From: Mesorhizobium comanense
Lineage (GTDB): Bacteria; Pseudomonadota; Alphaproteobacteria; Rhizobiales; Rhizobiaceae
Assembly (NCBI RefSeq): GCF_005503535.1
Contig: NZ_SCNN01000024.1
Location: 28,194 to 92,193, forward strand
DNA: 64,000 nucleotides
Direction of reading: 5' to 3'
Shown one piece after another: positions 1-7,507 of the stretch. Each line of letters starts with the position of its first letter. Within the stretch, counting starts at the first letter, position 1. Under the pieces are notes generated by a model. It saw only the letters and a list, made by a program, of their open reading frames with translations. It was not told where the DNA came from and searched no databases. A program made the translations under genes and the position numbers.

Positions 1-1356
1 AAATACGCCAACCGGCGCGGGCGGCGGTGAAATATTGGTAATCGGCACGCCTCCAAGAAATTCGGGCGCTGGGGGAGAGTACTTGGGCGGCGCGGGGGGA
101 GCCAAGCCAGGTCCGTACGCGGCGGGATTTTGGTTGTCCGTCACGGTGCTCGGCGAAGTGCCCCCTAAATAACCGGGGGCGCTTTTATTGCCAGGATTGT
201 TGCCCGTGTTGGTGTAGCCGCTGCCACCGCCAGGTGAACCGCCACCGGAGCCTGGCCCAGCGCCGATTCCCCCGGCATTGCCGGGTCCCGGCGATGTCCG
301 GTTTCTAGCGTTGGTTTCGCTTGGGCTATCTAGGCCTGTGCCTGGGCCGGTATATCCGGAGGGCAGTCCTGGCGCTGTCCGGTTTTTGGCATTGGTTTCG
401 CTTGGACTATCCAAGCCCGTACCCGGGCCGGTGTATCCGGAGGGCAGTCCCGGCGCTGTCCGGTTTTTGGCGTTGGTTTCGCTTGGAGTATCCAAGCCCG
501 TACCCGGGCCGGTGTATCCGGGAGCCAATCCTGGCGCTGTCCGGTTTTTGGCGTTGGTTTCGCTTGGACTATCCAAGCCCGTACCCGGGCCGGTGTATCC
601 GGAGGGCAGTCCCGGCGCTGTCCGGTTCTTAGCGTTGGTTTCGCTTGGAGTATCCAGACCGGTATCGACTCCGGTATATCCGGACCAGACATACATACCT
701 AAGTCGACATTAGGCATTGAGTAGGGGCGCAGATTAGTTGGATCCCGAATTGGATCAGGCGTATAACTCCATGAATAATCGGGCGGCGTCGTAAGCCATG
801 CCGGTCCAGTTGTAAATGTATTCCAATTAACTCCACTAATTGAACTGAACATATCATCAACATCAAATTTTGGTGCTGATGGGGGCGCCGTAAAATTTAC
901 CTGCCCACCGAATGGATTTGGCCCAACATTTACAGGCGTTGCGCCTACATTAGGATAATTATACGTATTTTGTAGATTCAACATCGCTACGGTAGTTGGA
1001 TCGAATTTAAGCGTTGGAGAGACTCCAAACTGCGCATCGAATACCGTGACGCTAACTGGACCAACACCTACCTGTATATTTACTCCTACACTTATTTTCC
1101 CTGTGCTATCAAAAGTAATTCCAGCCTTGGCATTAACAGGACCTGGCGTACCAACCCCAACAAAACCGCTTATCTTACTAAGCCCAGTTTTTTCATCTTT
1201 TGGCCCAAAAGTAACACTTATCTGCCCATACCCGACCTGACCACTAAGCGTAAATCCGGTAATGTTTTGTCCTTCTTGTTCCACCCCGCCACTTACGGTG
1301 CTGGACTTCTCTTTCGGTTGCGAGTTCGATCCACTGAGCAAACTGCCGTTGGCCAA
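1..1356 (-). CDS. Glycine/proline-rich repeat protein, C-terminus beyond the window edge
   Basis: The frame is open without a stop from 1356 to base 1 (at least 452 codons). The chosen start is TTG at 1356-1354, preceded by GGAGG with five bases between; no ATG starts well in this frame. The N-terminal 200 or so residues are rich in Gly, Val, Thr and Ser with alternating beta-like patterns. Four full copies and flanking partial copies of a 27-residue unit follow (NAKNRTAPGLPSGYTGPGTG, then LDSPSET), and then a Gly/Pro/Asn-rich stretch. No known domain was recognised. It is the last gene in the direction of the type I secretion operon, so a secreted substrate is a reasonable guess. The frame is the same as that of the upstream Sel1 gene, whose TAG stop lies 21 bases before this start. 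Confidence 0.62.
   Translation of the reverse strand, partial: MANGSLLSGSNSQPKEKSSTVSGGVEQEGQNITGFTLSGQVGYGQISVTFGPKDEKTGLSKISGFVGVGTPGPVNAKAGITFDSTGKISVGVNIQVGVGPVSVTVFDAQFGVSPTLKFDPTTVAMLNLQNTYNYPNVGATPVNVGPNPFGGQVNFTAPPSAPKFDVDDMFSSISGVNWNTFTTGPAWLTTPPDYSWSYTPDPIRDPTNLRPYSMPNVDLGMYVWSGYTGVDTGLDTPSETNAKNRTAPGLPSGYTGPGTGLDSPSETNAKNRTAPGLAPGYTGPGTGLDTPSETNAKNRTAPGLPSGYTGPGTGLDSPSETNAKNRTAPGLPSGYTGPGTGLDSPSETNARNRTSPGPGNAGGIGAGPGSGGGSPGGGSGYTNTGNNPGNKSAPGYLGGTSPSTVTDNQNPAAYGPGLAPPAPPKYSPPAPEFLGGVPITNISPPPAPVGVF
290..690 (-). repeat. 81-bp tandem repeats inside the repeat-protein gene
   Basis: Near-identical units recur every 81 bp: the plus-strand block ggcgctgtccggttt begins at 371, 452, 533 and 614, and a diverged copy (ggcgatgtccggttt) begins at 290. 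The period is a multiple of three and encodes a 27-residue peptide unit. Differences between copies are few and mostly affect one residue (Ser/Thr before Pro-Ser-Glu-Thr, and PSG versus APG). This indicates recent expansion or ongoing homogenisation. Confidence 0.92.
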
Positions 1357-1377
1357 GTCACCCTCCAGAATCTTTAG

Positions 1378-2418
1378 CTAAAGTTGCCCCTTAGATTTCA
1401 TCATATCCAATAGATATTTTGCTTTTTCATTCCCATTTGATGCAGCTTTTTTAAGCCAAAACGCCGACTTTCCGTAGTCTATGTGTCCATTTATCTCATT
1501 ATAGTACAAAAAACCAAGATTAAATTGCGCATCCGCATTGCCTTGATTTGCCGCCATCTCCCACCAATATTTGGCAGAATTTACATCCCTCTCTACAATT
1601 TTTCCTTCGGCATAAGCATTCCCCAAGGCCAGCTCTGCATTGACATAGCCCTGATTTGCGGACTTCAGCCACCATGCGATTGCATCTGCCCCACTGGTGG
1701 CAACACCAGTCCCCTGAAAATACCTGTAACCCAACACGTATTGCGCTACAGCATGCCCTTGGAGCGCTGCTTTTAGTTGCCATGCCATTGCCTGCGCATC
1801 GTCTTTGGCAACGCCTCTGCCAGACGTGTAAGACGCTCCGACGTTAAATTGCGACTCTGCAACACCCGCTTGAGCAGCCTTGAGCCACCAACCAAATGCT
1901 AGCTTGTCGTCGGCAGGCACACCCTCGCCTCGCCAGTACAGGCTGCCTAACTGATTTTGGGCTTCAGTTTGCCCGGCCTCGGCAGCACGTCGAATCCATA
2001 CCGCGGCAACCGACGCATCTTTTTTGTCAACACCTTCACCGAGCAGGTAACAGGAGCCTAGATAGTAAGCAGCGTCGGAATTTCCTTGCTCCGCAGCCTT
2101 GCGCCATAGAGCTACAGCTTGCTTTTTATCCTGAGCAACACCCAGACCTTGGCCATACAAGACACCCAGGCCAAATTCCGAGGCCGGATCCCCAGCATCA
2201 GCCAGCGGCTTCCACTGCTTGAACGCTTCCTCATAATTCTTGGCGTTGTAGGCCGCCTGTGCCTCTAACGAACCCGCGAAGGCATCTGTCAAAGGCAAAG
2301 CTGGCGACAACACCACGCAGAGGAATGCTACCGCACGGACCCACGAAGCGATTTTTTGAGTCAACGACACTCGCCTCCGCAAATTTTGGACTCCCTCCGC
2401 AGGCGCCCTATCTTTCAT
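1378..2418 (-). CDS. Sel1-like repeat protein, exported
   Basis: About 346 residues. An N-terminal basic stretch followed by a hydrophobic segment (AVAFLCVVLSPALPL) ending near AFAG looks like a signal peptide. The rest is a run of about seven Sel1-like (SLR/TPR-type) helical repeats with the usual pattern of LG..Y..G.GV..D...A..WW.KAA.QG...AQ. Such repeats mediate protein-protein contacts. I chose ATG 2418 because GAGG lies six bases upstream; ATG 2430 is an alternative. The leader region is shared with a remnant of hlyD. The gene lies between the secretion genes and the repeat protein, so a role as an envelope scaffold or chaperone for the secreted product is possible but unproven. Confidence 0.85.
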   Translation of the reverse strand: MKDRAPAEGVQNLRRRVSLTQKIASWVRAVAFLCVVLSPALPLTDAFAGSLEAQAAYNAKNYEEAFKQWKPLADAGDPASEFGLGVLYGQGLGVAQDKKQAVALWRKAAEQGNSDAAYYLGSCYLLGEGVDKKDASVAAVWIRRAAEAGQTEAQNQLGSLYWRGEGVPADDKLAFGWWLKAAQAGVAESQFNVGASYTSGRGVAKDDAQAMAWQLKAALQGHAVAQYVLGYRYFQGTGVATSGADAIAWWLKSANQGYVNAELALGNAYAEGKIVERDVNSAKYWWEMAANQGNADAQFNLGFLYYNEINGHIDYGKSAFWLKKAASNGNEKAKYLLDMMKSKGQL

Positions 2419-2630
2419 GAAGAGCCTCATCCGTCAGCGCACCACGGGATCGATCAAGACTCCGGCACGCAGCGGTTGCCGGTCTTGACCTCCACCTTCT
2501 CGACACGCCAGGCGTCAGCACGACATCCCCCATCCTTGACGCGAAACGAAGTCTCACCCGGCACGATGCACGCTGGAAACTTCACCGCCCCCAGAGGCGT
2601 CGCATGCAGCCCTGTCTCCGGCCTCTGCGC
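2416..2630 (-). pseudogene. Decayed duplicate of the hlyD 3' end
   Basis: The plus-strand sequence from about 2416 to 2630 aligns with 3432-3640, which is the 3' end of hlyD. Shared blocks include gccggtcttgacctcc (2478 and 3497) and cctcatccgtca. Translated on the minus strand, a stretch reading VKFPACIVPGETSFRVKDG and then VEVKTGNR matches the HlyD C-terminal VFPVRITLNETSIRVEGKD and AEVKTGNR. The reading frame is not intact and there is no upstream hlyD body. The junction with the next gene is also copied: GAGG, six bases, ATG, as in the hlyD-GNAT overlap. This is a partial gene duplication left by a rearrangement. Confidence 0.8.
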
Positions 2631-2639
2631 GCGACTCAT

Positions 2640-2898
2640 CCATCCCTGCCCATGGATTTCCACGAAACATTGCTTGAGTGGCCATATGTATCAGATAAAT
2701 CTAATTTGTCGCACACAGCAGATCCTCACCTCCAAGGACCAAAAATATACGACTTTTATCATATGCAAGCTACGTCTCGACGCACTCACAAGTCAATAGA
2801 GCGGACTAATACTGATCAAGATTATTGCACAACTCGTACGAGTACGTCGGACATAGCATATATTTCGCTTCTTCCGGGGCAATTCCAGCAGTCCGGCA
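2640..2898. other. AT-rich spacer without a recognisable gene
   Basis: This stretch between the hlyD remnant and the GNAT gene is clearly richer in A and T than its surroundings. It contains no open frame with a plausible start and codon use. It may hold a promoter for the downstream Sel1 gene, but I see no convincing -35/-10 pair. It is part of the rearranged zone. Confidence 0.5.
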
Positions 2899-3435
2899 TT
2901 ACACATGAATGACATATCCGCCTCCCAGGAGCCTGGCTCCGCCGGCTCGTAACAGCCGGTCCGTCTCCTTGATTGCCGTCCCCGTCGTGACATGGATCAG
3001 GACATGTTTGGCATTGCGGCTCTGCGACCACAGCACGATGCCGCGAACCAGGCGCGTGAACACCTTTGCCGACAGAAAACGGCCGCAACGCTGCGTATCG
3101 ACGGCAATGAGGTGGGCGGTGGTCATCAATCCACCCTCGCCGATCAAGTATTCGCCGGCGGAAAACCAGGCCAGACCGACCAGTTCGCCCCGCGCCTCGG
3201 CCACGAGCAGGCATTGGTTCGGCGGCGCACTCCGGATCTGCTTTTCGATCTCGTCAAACTTGCCCTCGGAAAACGGCATGTCGGCAAAGATGGTGCGCGC
3301 ATGAAACTGACGAACAAGGGACCGTATCGCCGCCCAGTCTCCATCTTCAGACAGGCGCACACGAACGATGCTCTGTTTGGGGCTCTGTTGCGCGCCTTGT
3401 TCGGGACGCTGCAAAATCTCCGCCTCACCGCTCAT
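2899..3435 (-). CDS. GNAT-family acyltransferase in a type I secretion operon
   Basis: About 178 residues with the GNAT fold pattern: an N-terminal strand (IVRVRLSEDGDWAAIRSLV), a helix with FADMPFSEGKFDEI, the central strands CLLVAEARGELVGLAWF, then a motif-A-like region (LIAVDTQRCGRFLSAKVFTRLV) and a C-terminal TDRLLRAGGARLLGGGY. The usual R/QxxGxG/A motif is loose here (QRCGRF). Start ATG 3435 has GAGG six bases upstream and overlaps the end of hlyD by 11 bases, so translation is probably coupled. A GNAT next to a secretion system could modify the substrate, as HlyC-type acyltransferases do for RTX toxins, but this is inference. Confidence 0.8.
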   Translation of the reverse strand: MSGEAEILQRPEQGAQQSPKQSIVRVRLSEDGDWAAIRSLVRQFHARTIFADMPFSEGKFDEIEKQIRSAPPNQCLLVAEARGELVGLAWFSAGEYLIGEGGLMTTAHLIAVDTQRCGRFLSAKVFTRLVRGIVLWSQSRNAKHVLIHVTTGTAIKETDRLLRAGGARLLGGGYVIHV

Positions 3436-4870
3436 GAAACGCCTCATCCGTCATTTCCATCAGCGGGTCGAGCAGATACTCCAGCACGCGGCGATTGCCG
3501 GTCTTGACCTCCGCCGTCACCGACATGCCGGGTGTCAAGACAACATCCTTGCCCTCGACCCGTATCGACGTCTCGTTCAGCGTAATGCGCACCGGGAACA
3601 CCAGCGGGCCGGAGGCGTCGCGGGCGGTCTCTTCCCTGGCCGCTGATGGCTGCTGCGGCGCGCCTGCGGGGATCGCGTCGTTGGAGACGGTCAGCACCTT
3701 GCCGTCGAGCGTGCCGTAGCGGGTGAAGGGGAAGGCTTCGAGCTTGACCCGCGCCTCCTGCCCTTCATGGACAAAGCCCTTGTCGCGGTTGAGCAGCATC
3801 GCCTCGATCTCGAGCTTGGTGCCGTCGGGCACGATCACCATCAGCTTCTGTCCGGTCTGCACGACCTCGCCCAACGTATTGACTTCGAGCTGCTGCACGC
3901 GGCCGGCGACCGGGGATTTCAGCAGGCTGGCGCGCTCGAAGAGCGTAGCCTTAGCGAGATCCTGTCGCAGCACCCCGATCGAGCGGTCGATCTCGATAAG
4001 TTCGGTGGCGACCTTGTCGAGATAGGCGTCACGGCGGGCACGCTTTTGCGCCGTAAGCGTCTTCACCGTGGCTTCGAGTTCGGCGATGTGGCCCTCGTCG
4101 GACACCGTCGCCATCAGCTGGTCCTGCTCGCCCTGGCGGGCTTCGATGGTGCTGGTCTTGATGCCAACCTGGCGCTTTTCGAGTTCTTCGAAGACATCCA
4201 GTCTGTCGCCGGCGAGTTCGACCAGCTTGCGACGCTCGACCAACGTCTTGCCGGCGCGCTCGATCTCGATGTGCTTCTGTGCGATCTCGGCTTCGAGGCT
4301 GTCCTGTTCCGACTGATAGGCCGCCAGCGACTGGCGCATCTGCAAGCGTTGCAGCTCGACCAGGGGTGTCGGGGCGTTTTCGGGCACGACGAACGTTGCA
4401 TCGTCAGAGGATGTACCGTCGGCCACGGCATCGATCAGCGCCTGGAGCCGCGCCTTGGAGACTTGCGCCGCGGCAAGGTTGCCGGCGTTCTTCTGGCGCT
4501 CGGCCTGATATTCGGAGGGGTCGAGCTCGACCAGCGTGTCGCCGGCCGCGACATGGTCGCCCGCCTTGACATGCAGCGCCTTGACCGTGCCGGTGATCAG
4601 CGGTTCGATGACCTGCACCTTGCCGATCGGGATCAGCTTGCCTTGCACGGTCGCATAGGTGTCGATGCGGCCGAACCACGACCAGGTGAGCGCGCCGGTG
4701 GCGAAGACCATGATCAGCGCGGCGAAGATACGCGCGGCCGGCGAGGCCGGCGTTTCCAGGATCTCGACCGCGGCTGCCTGGAAGGCGCGCTCGTCGCGGT
4801 TGAGTTTCGGACGCTTGGCCTCTGCCTCGCGCGCCACACCTTCTTTCACCGCTTGCCAATAGCGCCCCAT
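3425..4870 (-). CDS. HlyD-family type I secretion membrane fusion protein
   Basis: About 481 residues. A cytoplasmic N-terminal segment precedes one membrane helix (IFAALIMVFATGALTWSWF, about 48-66). Then come the first half of a lipoyl-like hairpin (VKALHVKAGDHVAAGDTLVEL), a long alpha-helical/coiled-coil stretch (about 120-310), the second lipoyl half (LKSPVAGRVQQLEVNTLGEVV) and a beta-barrel/C-terminal region ending in AEVKTGNRRVLEYLLDPLME. This is the standard periplasmic adaptor that links the ABC exporter to an outer-membrane TolC-type channel. No TolC homologue is encoded nearby. ATG 4870 follows the hlyB stop by three bases; GTG 4873 is also possible. Confidence 0.93.
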   Translation of the reverse strand: MGRYWQAVKEGVAREAEAKRPKLNRDERAFQAAAVEILETPASPAARIFAALIMVFATGALTWSWFGRIDTYATVQGKLIPIGKVQVIEPLITGTVKALHVKAGDHVAAGDTLVELDPSEYQAERQKNAGNLAAAQVSKARLQALIDAVADGTSSDDATFVVPENAPTPLVELQRLQMRQSLAAYQSEQDSLEAEIAQKHIEIERAGKTLVERRKLVELAGDRLDVFEELEKRQVGIKTSTIEARQGEQDQLMATVSDEGHIAELEATVKTLTAQKRARRDAYLDKVATELIEIDRSIGVLRQDLAKATLFERASLLKSPVAGRVQQLEVNTLGEVVQTGQKLMVIVPDGTKLEIEAMLLNRDKGFVHEGQEARVKLEAFPFTRYGTLDGKVLTVSNDAIPAGAPQQPSAAREETARDASGPLVFPVRITLNETSIRVEGKDVVLTPGMSVTAEVKTGNRRVLEYLLDPLMEMTDEAFHER

Positions 4871-4873
4871 CAC

Positions 4874-7039
4874 CTATTCCGCCGCCTGAGGTTGGGTGGA
4901 GGGGTGCTGCTCGGCCTGCAGCCGGTAGAGCTGGGCGTAGCGGCCATTGAGTTTCAAAAGCTCCTCATGCGTGCCCTGTTCGGTGATGCGGCCCGCCTCG
5001 ATGGTCATGATGCGGGTGGCGTCGCGAAGGGCCGCCAACCTGTGCGCGATGATGAACACGGTGCGGCCTTTGGCCATCAGCCGCATATTCTGCTGGATGA
5101 TGTATTCCGACTCGTAGTCGAGCGCGCTGGTCGCCTCGTCGAACAACAGGATGCGCGGGTTGGTGACCAGCGCCCGGGCAATGGCGATGCGCTGGCGCTG
5201 GCCGCCGGAAAGGTTGGCGCCACGCTCCTCCAGCACCGTGTCGTAGCCCGACTTGAGTTGCAGGATGAAGTCATGCGCGCCCGACAGCTTTGCCGCCTCG
5301 ATGACGCGCTCCAGCGGCAAGGCCGGATCGGCCAGCGCGATGTTCTCGCGCACCGTGCGGCGGAACAGGATGTTCTCCTGCAGCACGACGCCGATCTGGC
5401 GGCGCAGACTTCTTGGATCGATCAGCGCCAGGTCGACGCCGTCGACCAGCACGCGTCCGCGCTCCGGCACATGCAGCCGCTGCAAAAGCTTGGCGACTGT
5501 GCTCTTGCCCGAGCCGGACGGCCCGACAATGCCGATGATCTCGCCGGGCTCGGTCTGGAAAGAGACGTCGCTCAGGATCTCGCGCTCGCCAGGACGATAG
5601 CGGAAAGTGACGTGATCGAAGGCGGCATGGCCTGAAATCTTGCGCAGCGAACCCTGCCCGCCGCCGCCCGATATTTCGACCGGCGCGTTGAGGATGTCGC
5701 CGAGCCTATCGACGGAGATGCGAACCTGCTGCAGGTCTTGCCAGAGCTGCGCCAGCCGCAGCACCGGGCCGGAGACGCGACCGGCCATGATGTTGAAGGC
5801 GACCAGCTGGCCGACCGTCATGTCGCCGGCCACCACCGCCTTGGCGCCAAACCACATGGTGGCGACGATCACCGCCTTGGAGATGAGCTGGGCGGTGTTG
5901 GAGGCGAAATTGGCGAGCCTGGCGGTGCGGAAACCAGCGCCGACATAGCCGGCGAGCTGGTCCTCCCAGCGCCGCTGCATCTGCGGCTCCACCGCCATCG
6001 CCTTCAGCGTTTCGACGCCAACGATGGATTCGACCAGAAACGTCTGGTTCTCCGCGCCGCGGTTGAACTTTTCCTCGATGCGGCGGCGAAACTCCGGTGT
6101 CACCGCCATCGACAGGATGACATAGGCCGGGATCGAGCAGACCACGATCAGCGTCAGCCACGGGCTGTAGAGATACATCACCGCGAGGAAGACAAAGAGG
6201 AACAGGACATCCAGCAGCACGGTCAGCGCCGAGCCGGTGAGGAAGGCGCGAATGTTTTCGAGCTCATGCACGCGCGCCACGGTCTGGCCGGTCTGCCGCG
6301 CCTCGAAGTAGGCGATCGGCAGGCTAAGCAGATGGTGAAACAGCTTTGCGCCGAGCGCCACGTCGATGCGGCTGGTGGTGTGAATGGTGGTGTAGGTGCG
6401 AAGCCCGGTGAGCAGCACCTCGAACATCGATACGGCCGACAGGCCGATGACCAAGACTTCCAGCGTGGTCAGGCCGTTATGAACCAGCACCTTGTCGATG
6501 ACCAACTGGAAGAAGATCGGCGAGATCAGGCCGAGCAGTTGCACGAAGAATGAGGCGAGCAGGACCTCGGCGAAGATCCAGCGATAACGGATGATCTCGG
6601 GAATGAACCAGGAGAAGTCGAAACGCCTGGAAAAACCTTGCGCGAAAGCGCGGCTGGTGACCAGAACGACATGGCCGCTCCACAGCGCCTCGAAATCCCC
6701 GCGCGTTATCTCCTGCGGCGCGCCAGCCTGCGGATCCTGCAGCAGAACCTTACCCAGGGAAATTGCGGCCAGCAGCGCGAAGCTGCCGTCGGTCTTCTCA
6801 ATGATCGCCGGCAGCGGCAGACGGTCCAGCCGCTTCGGTGACGGCGTGGCTATCCTGGCCTTCAGCTTCAGCCTCTTCGCCGCCCGCACAATGTCAACGC
6901 GATCGGCAAGCCTTTCGCCAAGGCCAAGGTCATGGCGAATGGCATCCGGGTCCGCCGGCTGGCGCAAATACTGCGTCATCAGCGTCAAGCAAATGACACC
7001 ACTGTCCAGACGCACGACTGTAGGCGTGACGGAGTTCAC
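4874..7039 (-). CDS. Type I secretion ABC exporter with degenerate C39 peptidase domain
   Basis: About 721 residues in HlyB order. A C39-like domain (1-130) is followed by a six-helix membrane domain (about 155-440) and a nucleotide-binding domain with Walker A GPSGSGKST near residue 510, signature LSGGQRQR, Walker B ILLFDEAT and a switch His (IAHRL). The catalytic cysteine motif DCG of true C39 peptidases reads DSG here (residues 12-14), so this domain should bind but not cleave. That is typical of exporters for substrates with uncleaved C-terminal signals. The start is GTG 7039 with a G-rich ribosome site immediately upstream. The first gene of the operon, followed directly by hlyD. Confidence 0.94.
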   Translation of the reverse strand: MNSVTPTVVRLDSGVICLTLMTQYLRQPADPDAIRHDLGLGERLADRVDIVRAAKRLKLKARIATPSPKRLDRLPLPAIIEKTDGSFALLAAISLGKVLLQDPQAGAPQEITRGDFEALWSGHVVLVTSRAFAQGFSRRFDFSWFIPEIIRYRWIFAEVLLASFFVQLLGLISPIFFQLVIDKVLVHNGLTTLEVLVIGLSAVSMFEVLLTGLRTYTTIHTTSRIDVALGAKLFHHLLSLPIAYFEARQTGQTVARVHELENIRAFLTGSALTVLLDVLFLFVFLAVMYLYSPWLTLIVVCSIPAYVILSMAVTPEFRRRIEEKFNRGAENQTFLVESIVGVETLKAMAVEPQMQRRWEDQLAGYVGAGFRTARLANFASNTAQLISKAVIVATMWFGAKAVVAGDMTVGQLVAFNIMAGRVSGPVLRLAQLWQDLQQVRISVDRLGDILNAPVEISGGGGQGSLRKISGHAAFDHVTFRYRPGEREILSDVSFQTEPGEIIGIVGPSGSGKSTVAKLLQRLHVPERGRVLVDGVDLALIDPRSLRRQIGVVLQENILFRRTVRENIALADPALPLERVIEAAKLSGAHDFILQLKSGYDTVLEERGANLSGGQRQRIAIARALVTNPRILLFDEATSALDYESEYIIQQNMRLMAKGRTVFIIAHRLAALRDATRIMTIEAGRITEQGTHEELLKLNGRYAQLYRLQAEQHPSTQPQAAE

Positions 7040-7404
7040 CTACCCCCCGGTAAGGCACTAAAATAGTACCCGTCGATTCATGAGCCGCTTCTAATTGCTA
7101 CGCAAGTAGGTGCCGGAGAAATATTTGTATATTCTGGATGTGGGATAACCATTAATATTAGTACGTCTTAATATTCATCGCCAGTGATTGCGATTTTTAA
7201 GACGTTGGCGCTGCAGTCGAGTATCCCGACAACTGAAGCGATGCTAGCTCTATCGCCTGTGGAGAGAGGGCAGACCTACCTTCGGAAATCTTCAAACCGG
7301 CAAGCGGTTATCAAACGCCTGCGATTATGAGGAGGGATTGCTCGGTGGACACCAGTAAGAATTCGGCAGACGAGACGCAAAGCCCGGCCGACGACCTGCG
7401 CCCA
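7040..7404. other. AT-rich leader of the secretion operon, with a separated inverted repeat
   Basis: No gene is seen here. The stretch 7060-7200 is AT-rich and should contain the promoter of the hlyB-hlyD operon on the minus strand. An inverted repeat is visible: ACGTCTTA at about 7163-7170 and TAAGACGT at about 7199-7206, separated by about 28 bases. The spacing suits two half-sites of a regulator or a weak cruciform. No cognate regulator gene is adjacent within the island part seen. Confidence 0.4.
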
Positions 7405-7447
7405 TGTAAACCGAAGGTCGCGGGTTCGATTCCTGCCGGGGGTACCA
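7405..7447 (+). other. tRNA(Thr, UGU)-like 3' fragment, likely island attachment site
   Basis: The sequence folds as the 3' part of a tRNA. It holds the anticodon-loop end tgtaa, the anticodon stem 3' strand accga, the variable loop aggtc, a T arm gcggg-ttcgatt-cctgc with a good stem, the acceptor 3' strand cgggggt, discriminator a, and an encoded cca. The 5' half is missing: no accccg-type acceptor strand or D arm lies upstream, and the base before the anticodon is not U. Homology to a tRNA therefore begins inside the anticodon loop, a usual crossover zone for tyrosine recombinases. The anticodon TGT suggests a threonine tRNA. Confidence 0.75.
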
Positions 7448-7507
7448 GCATCGATAGAAAACAGGCATTCCCCGCCCCCGTGCCGCGCTGTAGAGCGCCC
7501 GTTCCTT

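Larger units (their letters stand above)
1..7447. mobile_element. Distal end of a putative tRNA-integrated genomic island
   Basis: The stretch left of 7447 carries an operon of accessory character: type I secretion genes, a repeat protein, a decayed gene copy and AT-rich spacers at about 690-1380, 2640-2900 and 7060-7200. It is bounded on the right by the 3' part of a tRNA gene at 7405-7447. Tyrosine-recombinase islands that enter the 3' end of a tRNA leave an intact tRNA at one end and a 3' fragment of the same orientation at the other. The fragment points right, so the island should lie to its left and the intact tRNA and integrase beyond the left edge. No integrase is visible here, so this remains an inference. 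Confidence 0.42.

Noticed and set aside
290..690. A CRISPR array
   Set aside because: The 81-bp units are contiguous without unique spacers and keep a reading frame, so they are protein-coding repeats.
278..724. Open frames of 100-150 codons on both strands across the 81-bp repeats
   Set aside because: They arise because the repeat period is a multiple of three, so several frames stay open. The minus-strand frame running from 1356 to base 1 has the ribosome site, the length and non-repeat coding sequence on both sides.
4114..4431. Short Ser/Arg-rich minus-strand frames inside hlyD
   Set aside because: They are out-of-frame shadows with composition typical of GC-rich antisense or shifted reading, and have no motif.
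3767..5635. A 622-codon plus-strand frame opposite hlyD and hlyB
   Set aside because: It is a mirror frame typical of GC-rich genes. The minus-strand genes carry all family motifs.
7388..7447. An intact tRNA gene
   Set aside because: No acceptor 5' strand, D arm or anticodon stem 5' strand can be found in the upstream 50 bases, and U33 is missing, so only a 3' fragment is supported.
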